DNA of 64,000 nt. It comes from UBA1672 sp965263215. GTDB taxonomy: Bacteria; Pseudomonadota; Alphaproteobacteria; Micavibrionales; Micavibrionaceae. This document shows, piece after piece, positions 35,212 to 42,272 of the stretch. Each line of letters starts with the position of its first letter. Position 1 is the stretch's first letter. The DNA lies in contig OZ253663.1 of the NCBI GenBank assembly GCA_965263215.1, positions 1 through 64,000 of the forward strand, in the 5' to 3' direction. Below the pieces are notes generated by a model that had not been told where the DNA came from, searched no databases, and saw only the letters and a program-made list of their open reading frames with translations. A program made the translations under genes and the position numbers.

Positions 35212-36387
35212 ATGTCTCAGGATAACGATTCAGGCAAAAAAAGAGGTAACCCGTGGGGAAATACTTCTGGCAATAATGGCGATGGACGCAAAGGCCGTGA
35301 CAACCCGTGGGGTGGCTCTGGCGGCGGCGGTGGAAACCGTGGTGGTGGCGGTCGCGGGAACGACCCGAAAGATTTTGATGACATTATTAAAAACGCACAA
35401 GATGGCTTGCGCGATATTCTCCCCGGTAACATGAATGGCGGCTTTGCCATTATTTTGTTAATTGGTATTATTATTCTGCTCTGGCTTGCCAGTGGGTTTC
35501 ATATTGTAAACCCCGGTGAACACGGCGTTATCCAAAGATTCGGTGCATTATCAAGAACACAAGATGCTGAAGGTCTGGGATATCACTTCCCTGCACCGAT
35601 CGAAACAATCACGAAAGTCAATGTAAACCAACAACGCAGCATGACCATTGGTTATACGGAATCAGTTCCGTATAAGCGCGGGGGCAGTACATCTGTCAAA
35701 CAAGTCGTACATGATGAAAGCTTGATGTTGACGTCTGACCGCAATATCGTTGATTTACAAATGGCACTACAGTGGGACATTAAATCCGCCGAAGATTTCC
35801 TTTTTGAAATTCAAGATCAGGAAAATACGATTAAGAAAGTTGCCGAAAGCGCCATCCGCGAAGTTGTTGGACAAACGGACATGTTTCCGATTATCACAAC
35901 CGGCAGAACACAAATAGAAGCCAAAGTTAAAGAAATCATCCAGTCGAACCTTGATGAATATAATTCAGGCGTAAACATCAAACAGGTTTTAATTCAAAAG
36001 GCAGAAGTGCACCCTGATGTTCAACAGGCATTCCAAGATGTTCAGTCTGCACGACAAGATGCCGAAGATACTGAAAACATTGCCCGCGCATACAGAGAGC
36101 AAATTCTTCCCGAAGCACGTGGTAGAGCCATAAAACTTCTTCAAGAAGCAGAGGCATACAAACAGTCTAAAATTGCACAATCCACTGGTGATGCTGATCG
36201 TTTCCGTTCAATTTATCAGGCTTACCTGAGTGGTAAAGATGTAACCAAAGAACGTATTTACATCGAAACCATGGAAGATGTTTTAAGTAACGCAGAAAAA
36301 ATAATCATGGACGGCAATGGTAAAAACGGTAGTGGCGTTGTCCCCTATTTACCGCTCAATGAATTAAAATCAAAGACACAAAGATAA
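35212..36387 (+). CDS. hflK: FtsH protease modulator HflK
   Basis: 391 residues. A Gly/Asn-rich cytoplasmic N-terminus with NPWG motifs (residues 12-60), one transmembrane segment (GFAIILLIGIIILLWLASGF, about 78-97), and a periplasmic SPFH/band-7 domain starting NPGEHGVIQRFG are present. HflK assembles with HflC into a cage around FtsH and controls membrane-protein degradation. The ATG at 35212 is the conserved start; the frame opens 66 bp earlier. hflC follows after 12 bp. Confidence 0.95.
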   Translation: MSQDNDSGKKRGNPWGNTSGNNGDGRKGRDNPWGGSGGGGGNRGGGGRGNDPKDFDDIIKNAQDGLRDILPGNMNGGFAIILLIGIIILLWLASGFHIVNPGEHGVIQRFGALSRTQDAEGLGYHFPAPIETITKVNVNQQRSMTIGYTESVPYKRGGSTSVKQVVHDESLMLTSDRNIVDLQMALQWDIKSAEDFLFEIQDQENTIKKVAESAIREVVGQTDMFPIITTGRTQIEAKVKEIIQSNLDEYNSGVNIKQVLIQKAEVHPDVQQAFQDVQSARQDAEDTENIARAYREQILPEARGRAIKLLQEAEAYKQSKIAQSTGDADRFRSIYQAYLSGKDVTKERIYIETMEDVLSNAEKIIMDGNGKNGSGVVPYLPLNELKSKTQR

Positions 36388-36399
36388 AGGAACGAACAC

Positions 36400-37353
36400 A
36401 TGAATATTAAAGCAGTCTCTTTATTTATTGTTATAGCAGCCGCACTCATTATCGGCTCTCAAAGCTTTTTCACTGTTGATCAACGTGAACAGGCGATTGT
36501 TCTACAACTTGGTCAACCAAAGGGTGAGCCAAGAGGCCCGGGGCTACATTTCAAAATGCCGTTTGTACAAGACGTACGCTATTTCGACAGCCGCGTTTTA
36601 TCCATCGACCCACAAGCTGAGCCTGTCGTTATCTCTAGCTCTCACGTGGAGCGTGCAGTTAAAAAAGATCAGGAAACATCCGAAGATGGTGAAGAAAATG
36701 TAGACGAAGGCCCAAGCATTGAAAATGTCAGCGGTGAACCTATCATCGTCGATACTTTCGCACGCTATAAAATTACACAGCCTCTACAGTTCTTAAAAAC
36801 GCTTGTGACAATCCGTAACGCTAATTCACGTATCGAAAGCATTTTGAATGGTTCGACCCGCGCTGTGCTTGGTGAAACAACATTGAGCGAAATTTTGTCA
36901 GAAGAGCGCACAGAGATCATGGCCAAGATTCGTGAGCGCGTGAACAAGAAAATTCAAGATGACCAATTAGGTATCGAAATTGTCGATGTCCGCATTGTAC
37001 GTGCTGATCTTACCGACGAATTGCGTGCATCAACCGTACGCCAGATGAAATCACAATTGAACGAGCGTGCAACCGAACGCCGTTCAAAAGGTGGTGAGCG
37101 TGCGCTTGAAATCAGGTCTACAGCGGAAAAGGAAAAAACAATCCTTCTGGCTGAAGCGATGCGTGACGCGGAGATCCTAAAAGGGGAAGGCGATAAAGAA
37201 GCCATACGTATTTATGCCAAAGCATTTAATGTTGATCAGGAATTTTATTCCTTCATCCGCTCTATGGAAGCCTATAAAAAGACGATGGCTAATCCTGAGA
37301 CACGTTTAATTCTTTCGCCTGACAGTGCGTTTTTTAAACATTTCAAAGACTAG
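36400..37353 (+). CDS. hflC: FtsH protease modulator HflC
   Basis: 317 residues. An N-terminal membrane anchor (VSLFIVIAAALIIGSQSFFTV) leads into an SPFH domain with VDQREQAIVLQLGQPKGEPRGPGLHFKMPF, then a long helical region with GERALEIRSTAEKEKTILLAEAMRDAEILKGEGDKEAIRIYAKAF typical of HflC. An acidic insert (EDGEENVDEGP) lies near residues 95-110. It acts with HflK on FtsH at the inner membrane. Operon: hflK-hflC-degP, gaps of 12 and 29 bp. Confidence 0.95.
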   Translation: MNIKAVSLFIVIAAALIIGSQSFFTVDQREQAIVLQLGQPKGEPRGPGLHFKMPFVQDVRYFDSRVLSIDPQAEPVVISSSHVERAVKKDQETSEDGEENVDEGPSIENVSGEPIIVDTFARYKITQPLQFLKTLVTIRNANSRIESILNGSTRAVLGETTLSEILSEERTEIMAKIRERVNKKIQDDQLGIEIVDVRIVRADLTDELRASTVRQMKSQLNERATERRSKGGERALEIRSTAEKEKTILLAEAMRDAEILKGEGDKEAIRIYAKAFNVDQEFYSFIRSMEAYKKTMANPETRLILSPDSAFFKHFKD

Positions 37354-37382
37354 TAAAAAACTAAAAAGAGGAGCATTTTACC

Positions 37383-38855
37383 ATGCGAATTGCTTATGTA
37401 ACCTTGGCATTCTGCCTTTCATTGACTTTACTTATCTCTGATACAACACCGGCACTATCGAAATCTCCTGTGCCTGAAAATAGCGTGCACATGATTCCGG
37501 CCAGTTTTGCGGATTTGGCTGCACGCCTCTCCCCTGCTGTGGTGAATATCTCATCCACACAAAAAACAACCGTGCCTCAGGATTTCCCGGAAATGCCTGA
37601 ATTTCCGGAAGGCTCCCCTTTTAAAGATTTCTTTGAAGATTTTAACCGCAGACGCGGCGGTGGCATGCCTTCTATCCCCGCATCATCACTCGGCTCCGGC
37701 TTTATCATTGATGCACAAAACGGATATATCGTAACCAATAATCACGTTGTACGTGACGCAGAAGATATCCGCGTGACTTTTGTTGATGATGTGACTGTTG
37801 ATGCCAAGCTGATTGGCACGGACGAAAAAACGGACATCGCTGTTCTTCAGGTTGATGCAACAGCCATCAAACTAACCGCCGTCACTTTCGGGGATAGTAA
37901 CATTTTACGTGTTGGTGACTGGACGCTTGCCATTGGTAATCCTTTCGGACTGGGCGGTACAGTAACCGCAGGTATCGTTTCAGCGCGCGCCCGCGATATT
38001 AACACCGGCCCTTATGACGATTATTTACAAACTGATGCATCCATTAACCGCGGTAACTCTGGTGGCCCATTGTTTAACATGAACGGCGAAGTCATCGGTA
38101 TCAACACCGCAATTTTTAGCCCCACGGGTGGTTCTGTTGGAATTGGTTTTGCCATTCCATCCGCTTTGGCAGGCCCTGTCATTCACCAAATTATCAAATA
38201 CGGTAAAACACGTCGCGGCTGGCTTGGTGTGCGCATCCAAACAGTCACTGATGAAATCGCGGAAAGTCTTGGCTTGGAAGATGCACGCGGCGCGTTGGTG
38301 GCTAGCATCAATGAGCAAGGCCCATCCAAAGAAGCAGGTCTACAAGCTGGTGATATTATCCTGGAAATTGATGGCCAAGGCATTAAAGAAATGAAAATGC
38401 TACCGCGCATTGTTGCGGAACATGAAATTGGCAGCAAAGCCTCAGTAAAATACTGGCGCGATGGTAAAGAACATATGACCGAAGTTGTGATTGGCGAATT
38501 GGAAAAGGCGGAAGAAGAAGGTCTTCTCAAAACAACGCCAAAGTCACAAGGCACGGGCGTCGATGTTGATGCTGTCGGCTTCACACTAAAACCACTCGAT
38601 AATTCATTGCGTGATGAGTATGGCATCCAAAATTCTATTAACGGCGTTCTAATCAGTAAGGTTGATCCTATGGCTGAAGCGGGCAAAAAAGGATTACAGG
38701 AAGGCAATGTGATCGTTGAGATTAACCAACAGACCGTTTCAGAGCCTCAAGAAGTGATTGATGTTATTGATAAGGCACAAAAGAACGGTCGTAAATCTGT
38801 TCTATTGCTTGTGAATGATGCAGGAAATGTCAGATTTGTTGCTTTACGCCTATAA
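37383..38855 (+). CDS. degP: DegP/HtrA-family periplasmic serine protease (Do-like)
   Basis: 490 residues. A Sec signal peptide (AYVTLAFCLSLTLLISDTTPALS) is followed by a trypsin-like domain with the triad His121 (TNNHVV), Asp151 (KTDIAV) and Ser226 (RGNSGGPLF), then two PDZ domains starting at about residues 280 and 395. DegP degrades or refolds misfolded envelope proteins. It is the last gene of hflK-hflC-degP, an order common in alphaproteobacteria, and is followed by a strong terminator. Whether it is DegP or DegQ cannot be decided. Confidence 0.94.
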   Translation: MRIAYVTLAFCLSLTLLISDTTPALSKSPVPENSVHMIPASFADLAARLSPAVVNISSTQKTTVPQDFPEMPEFPEGSPFKDFFEDFNRRRGGGMPSIPASSLGSGFIIDAQNGYIVTNNHVVRDAEDIRVTFVDDVTVDAKLIGTDEKTDIAVLQVDATAIKLTAVTFGDSNILRVGDWTLAIGNPFGLGGTVTAGIVSARARDINTGPYDDYLQTDASINRGNSGGPLFNMNGEVIGINTAIFSPTGGSVGIGFAIPSALAGPVIHQIIKYGKTRRGWLGVRIQTVTDEIAESLGLEDARGALVASINEQGPSKEAGLQAGDIILEIDGQGIKEMKMLPRIVAEHEIGSKASVKYWRDGKEHMTEVVIGELEKAEEEGLLKTTPKSQGTGVDVDAVGFTLKPLDNSLRDEYGIQNSINGVLISKVDPMAEAGKKGLQEGNVIVEINQQTVSEPQEVIDVIDKAQKNGRKSVLLLVNDAGNVRFVALRL

Positions 38856-38883
38856 GACAAGACAATCTGTTATAAGTTTTCAA

Positions 38884-38919
38884 AGGAAGCTCTCATAGTA
38901 ACGTGGAGCTTCTTTTTTT
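38884..38919 (+). terminator. Rho-independent terminator after degP
   Basis: GAAGCTC (38886-38892) and GAGCTTC (38906-38912) flank a 13-nt loop, followed by a long T-run. It overlaps the end of the convergent DMT transporter gene, so it could act in both directions. Confidence 0.85.
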
Positions 38920-39792
38920 CTTTTCCAGCCTTCGTTCGCGCGCAAAAAGAAAGATGCCTGCGCCCACAATAATACCGGACCCTAGTATTTTAAATCCATC
39001 GGGCACGTGACCGAACAGAAAATAGCCAAACCCTAGTGCGAATATAATTTGAACATATTGATATGGCGCGAGGACAGACGCCGGCGCCAAGGTAAAGCTA
39101 TAGGCAATCATTACCATAGCCGCCCCATAAGCCGCCCCCATGATCGCCATATACGCATAAAAACGCGCAGGAAAATCAAATGCGACCTGCCCACCTTGAT
39201 AAACCAAAAGCCCGATTATTAAACACACAAACGGCCAGAATGCGAATGGAAGCAACCCATGAGAACGCCCGATAAAACGCGCCAGAATACTGGATGATGA
39301 GAATGTAAAAACACAAACAAAAGCGTAAAGATAAGCTGGATTAAGCTCTTGAAATCCCGGACGAAAGGCAACAAACGCACCAAAAAAACCGCACAGGATA
39401 GATAGGATTCTAAATTTCCCGATCGTCTCCTTAAAAAAAACGGCGCCCATCAACGTTACAAAGAACGGTGTTAGAAAAAAGATTGTATAAGCATCAACAA
39501 TAGGAATACGGCTAATCGCCATCAGGGAAAAGCTCGTATTCGTGGCAATCAATACACCGCGCAAAAATTGTAACTTAATTGTCTGTGCATTGAATAATCT
39601 GCTTACGCCTCCCTGAAACGGTGTCGCCATAAGTATGATGACAATGCCGAATATCGCCTGCCACAGAAGAATATCCGGCACATCAAAATCCAGTGCCATA
39701 TATTTTCGCAAACCATCACTGATTGAAAAGCACGCAAACGCCGTGATAGAGAGCATAATCGCTTTGCCTGTATGATCTTCATGCGCCAACAT
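38893..39792 (-). CDS. EamA/DMT-family transporter
   Basis: 299 residues, ten predicted transmembrane segments in two homologous EamA halves (the first with SISDGLRKYMAL and ISRIPIVDAYTIFFLTPFFVTLMGAVFF; the second with AAYGAAMVMIAYSFTLAPASVLAPYQYVQIIFALGFGY). This superfamily exports amino acids, nucleotide sugars or small metabolites. It is the first of three DMT proteins in the window. Its start is 51 bp from the divergent miaA start, and its stop lies inside the degP terminator. The cargo is unknown. Confidence 0.85.
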   Translation of the reverse strand: MLAHEDHTGKAIMLSITAFACFSISDGLRKYMALDFDVPDILLWQAIFGIVIILMATPFQGGVSRLFNAQTIKLQFLRGVLIATNTSFSLMAISRIPIVDAYTIFFLTPFFVTLMGAVFFKETIGKFRILSILCGFFGAFVAFRPGFQELNPAYLYAFVCVFTFSSSSILARFIGRSHGLLPFAFWPFVCLIIGLLVYQGGQVAFDFPARFYAYMAIMGAAYGAAMVMIAYSFTLAPASVLAPYQYVQIIFALGFGYFLFGHVPDGFKILGSGIIVGAGIFLFARERRLEKKKRSSTLL

Positions 39793-39843
39793 ACGAAATC
39801 TTTCTTCTCTTTTTAAGATCTATGTGATTATAATCCGCGCATT

Positions 39844-40740
39844 ATGGCACAGGATAACGACAAGCAAACAATACACATTATTGCCGGTCCTACGGCAAGC
39901 GGAAAGTCTGCAAAAGCGCTTGAGCTAGCCGAGACGCTTGATGGTGTGATTATCAACTGTGACTCTATGCAAATATATGACGGCCTACATATATTAACAG
40001 CGCAGCCACCTGAAAATGATCTAAAACAAGCCCCTCACCTCCTATACAGCCATTTACATCCTAATGAAGCATGTTCTGCAGGCAACTGGCGTGAATTGGT
40101 TGAACCCGTCATACATGAAGTTCTGGAGCAAAACAAAACACCCATTATTGTCGGCGGATCGGGGCTGTACATTAAGGCACTCACAGACGGCTTATCGCCT
40201 ATGCCCGATATCCCGCAAGATGTCCGTGATGCGACCATGGCCTTACATCAAAAACTTGGCAATCCAGCCTTTCATGCCGAATTAGAAAAACGCGACCCCG
40301 TCATGGCTGAACGCTTTCATCCATTCCATACGGCGCGCCTTGTAAGGGCATGGGAAGTTCTGGAAGCAACAGGGAAGAGCTTGTCCGAATGGCAAAACCT
40401 TTCACGCATAGGGCCACCAAACCATTGGGATTTTCAAATAGATGTCATTATACCCGATCGCCCTGTCCTGCATCAGCGTTGTAATGATCGTTTTCTGTGG
40501 ATGCTGGATAACGGCGCTCTTGAAGAAACTGAAGCCTTCGCCAAGCGCGTTGAAAACCGTGATGTACATCATAACGTGCCCTTGCTCAAGGCACTTGGCT
40601 ATCGCGAAATGCTATCCTTTATAAGGGGTGAAACCACAAAAGAAGACGCGATTGAAAAGGCGCAGGCACGCACAAGACGATATGCCAAACAACAAGTGAC
40701 GTGGTTTAGAAACCAGATTTTGATTCAGAAGAAGGGTTAG
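39844..40740 (+). CDS. miaA: tRNA dimethylallyltransferase
   Basis: 298 residues. It prenylates A37 of UNN-decoding tRNAs. Signatures are GPTASGKSAKALELA (P-loop near residue 15), NCDSMQIYDGLHILTAQP (Asp42-like catalytic region), VGGSGLYIKALTDGL and RTRRYAKQQVTWFRNQ at the C-terminus. The 3' end overlaps a convergent unknown gene by 35 bp. It may share the promoter gap with the divergent DMT gene. Confidence 0.94.
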   Translation: MAQDNDKQTIHIIAGPTASGKSAKALELAETLDGVIINCDSMQIYDGLHILTAQPPENDLKQAPHLLYSHLHPNEACSAGNWRELVEPVIHEVLEQNKTPIIVGGSGLYIKALTDGLSPMPDIPQDVRDATMALHQKLGNPAFHAELEKRDPVMAERFHPFHTARLVRAWEVLEATGKSLSEWQNLSRIGPPNHWDFQIDVIIPDRPVLHQRCNDRFLWMLDNGALEETEAFAKRVENRDVHHNVPLLKALGYREMLSFIRGETTKEDAIEKAQARTRRYAKQQVTWFRNQILIQKKG

Positions 40741-41272
40741 ATACCAAATCGAACCACTGGCTTTCATAAGATTTCGCGCCGATTTTAAAATAAGAACTGT
40801 AATATTTATAAACAACAACCCTTACGCGAAATGACACAATTTCAATCTCCTGTGCGCTACGCATTCTTGCGGTCTTATTGAGTTTCGTTTCTAATCGACC
40901 AAGATAGTTTTTTATATTGTCTTTTTTACGCAAACATTCCCCTGCGGTTATGTTCCCTTTTTTGATATTCGCAGAAGGCACCCCAGGACTGCCCGGCTGT
41001 GCTTTCTTTAAGGTAACAACCTCACCCTCGGACGTTTTATATGTGATATGAAAAACATAATTATCCAAAAAACTGGTGTTTTGGCCAAATCCTAATCCAT
41101 CGTAAAATGTCATACTGTTGTTGGTTGGGTTGCACAAGCTAACGGTCAATTCATTTTGGTAATTAAACTGCATAGAAAAATGCTTGATGCTGTATGCACT
41201 TTGCCAATAAGCCAAGTAAGCTATAAATAAAAAACAGATATATATACCTATGAAAACGTGTATTTTCTTCAT
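40706..41272 (-). CDS. Single-pass membrane protein of unknown function
   Basis: 188 residues. An N-terminal anchor (MKKIHVFIGIYICFLFIAYLAYW) is followed by an extracytoplasmic part with no recognised domain. The 3' end runs 35 bp into miaA on the opposite strand. It precedes the long non-coding interval, and a Ser/Lys-rich C-terminus is present. No function can be assigned. Confidence 0.5.
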   Translation of the reverse strand: MKKIHVFIGIYICFLFIAYLAYWQSAYSIKHFSMQFNYQNELTVSLCNPTNNSMTFYDGLGFGQNTSFLDNYVFHITYKTSEGEVVTLKKAQPGSPGVPSANIKKGNITAGECLRKKDNIKNYLGRLETKLNKTARMRSAQEIEIVSFRVRVVVYKYYSSYFKIGAKSYESQWFDLVSNPSSESKSGF

Positions 41273-41585
41273 ATTTCAAGCCTTTTAACCACACATACTG
41301 AGCATCAACATACTATCAATTAGCTAAAAAAACCAACTACACTTAGAATCATGCCAAGAAAGCTGTGAAAAAATAAGAATCGATTCTCTTTTTGCCTTTT
41401 ATTTTTGCTCCGACTCATATAAAAGTGCGTCTGACTTCCTATAATTTTATTAAATCAAATGCCCACAAAGTTATGCACATTTTGTGGATAACTTTCGCAT
41501 ATGTCTGGATTCTTTTTGTTTTATCAAAACCTGCCTGTTTATAAGTTAAGGCATTGAAATATATAAAAAATATTTAAAAAAACAC
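41273..41585. other. Gene-free AT-rich interval with DnaA-box-like palindrome
   Basis: No gene is seen. The interval contains the palindrome AGAATCGATTCT (41376-41387, overlapping two GANTC sites), and AAAGTTATGCACA facing TGTGGATAACTTT around a 3-nt spacer (about 41468-41496). One arm holds a perfect DnaA box (TTATCCACA on the minus strand) and the other a one-mismatch box. An A/T run (about 41557-41583) follows. An origin or DnaA-regulated promoter is possible but unproven. Confidence 0.35.
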
Positions 41586-41614
41586 TTGATCAAAAGGCAG
41601 AATCGTCGCATATT
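41586..41614 (+). promoter_or_regulatory. Sigma70-type promoter for the candidate RNA
   Basis: -35 TTGATC (41586-41591), 17-bp spacer and -10 CATATT (41609-41614) predict a transcript start near 41621 for the non-coding RNA that follows. Confidence 0.4.
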
Positions 41615-41620
41615 CAAATC

Positions 41621-42016
41621 ATTCAAGGATACATTCCTTAAATAAGTGGGTTTACCCACAAATGAGTAGCCGGATTTCGTACATAGCGTGGCTAGCACTA
41701 CTTCGGTTTTGTTTGACGGTTATGGGAGTGATCAGGAAGGTTACTTAAGAAGGTTAAGTCTAACTGTATTTTGGGCCTTTAGGTCTGCCCTTCGGGAGCG
41801 CCTAATTTTTCGGGATACGTACCAGGATGGTTAAACATTTTGGTCTGTTTGATAGTTGGAAGACGCAGCAGATAGGACGAAGGATGGAAGTTGATCACGA
41901 TGGTTGCTTCCCTTGAGGATAAAACCTCACGAAGCCTCTATCCACACCTTCATTTTATATCTGTCAAAGGATATGAACAAAAGCTTCTCTAGGGCAACCT
42001 AGAGGAGCTTTTTTGT
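41621..42016 (+). ncRNA. Unidentified structured RNA of about 390 nt upstream of the ilv leader
   Basis: A gap without coding potential runs from a plausible promoter to a 15-bp terminator stem. Hairpins are visible: GTGGGT/ACCCAC (41647-41660), and a TTAGG...CCCTTCGGG...CCTAA hairpin around 41780-41806 followed by a T-run. The GC and structural character differ from the AT-rich flank. I checked by eye for the conserved cores of RNase P, SRP RNA, 6S and tmRNA and found none. It could also be two RNAs, the first ending at the internal hairpin. Confidence 0.45.
41979..42016 (+). terminator. Strong Rho-independent terminator
   Basis: AAAAGCTTCTCTAGG pairs with CCTAGAGGAGCTTTT (15 bp with one wobble) around a GCAA tetraloop, followed by TT. 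It separates the RNA upstream from the ilv leader. Confidence 0.9.
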
Positions 42017-42039
42017 TTTCGCTCATATCATAAATTTCC

Positions 42040-42068
42040 TTGCACAAAATTTTTCCGTGGGTTACCGT
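42040..42068 (+). promoter_or_regulatory. Putative promoter of the ilv leader
   Basis: -35 TTGCAC (42040-42045), 17-bp spacer and -10-like TACCGT (42063-42068) would put the transcript start at or next to the ATG at 42075. The -10 is weak, so this is provisional. Confidence 0.35.
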
Positions 42069-42074
42069 GCCCCT

Positions 42075-42155
42075 ATGAATAAGATTTTGAACAATATTGC
42101 TGTCGTGCTCGTCCTGCTAGTCGTCCTAGTCGGTGGAAGGGTGCTGCATGCGTGA
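42075..42155 (+). CDS. Branched-chain amino acid leader peptide (ilv attenuator)
   Basis: 26 residues starting ATG and ending TGA. It has two Ile, six Leu and seven Val, including ten consecutive Val/Leu residues (10-19, VVLVLLVVLV). This is the composition of ilv leader peptides, in which ribosome stalling at scarce Val/Leu/Ile-tRNA decides attenuation. A terminator and a competing stem follow before ilvB. No Shine-Dalgarno sequence is visible upstream, so leaderless translation is possible. Confidence 0.9.
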   Translation: MNKILNNIAVVLVLLVVLVGGRVLHA

Positions 42156-42187
42156 ATAATACGCAAATCTTATAAAAAGCAGCGCCC
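42139..42187 (+). promoter_or_regulatory. Antiterminator stem of the ilv attenuator
   Basis: GGGTGCTGC (42139-42147, at the end of the leader frame) can pair with GCAGCGCCC (42179-42187) in nine base pairs with one wobble. That occupies the 5' arm of the terminator. A ribosome stalled at the upstream Val/Leu run would leave this segment free. Confidence 0.7.
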
Positions 42188-42212
42188 CACTTGAAAAAGG
42201 GGCGCTTTTTTT
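42181..42212 (+). terminator. ilv attenuator terminator
   Basis: AGCGCCCC (42181-42188) and GGGGCGCT (42199-42206) form a perfect 8-bp GC-rich stem followed by a T-run. It sits between the leader peptide and ilvB. Confidence 0.92.
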
Positions 42213-42272
42213 ATGCGTAAAACACTAAACAAATAAGGAATTTTAAGTTAGATTACCAACCGAAGAATAGGA

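Noticed and set aside
41461..41496. Short ATG frame of ten codons in the DnaA-box palindrome region
   Set aside because: It is too short, lacks a ribosome-binding site and overlaps the palindrome; there is no reason to call it a gene.
41621..42016. RNase P RNA or SRP RNA at the long RNA upstream of ilv
   Set aside because: The length fits RNase P, but neither the GAGGAAAGTCC-type core nor the SRP GGAAGGAAGCAGC-type loop is present.
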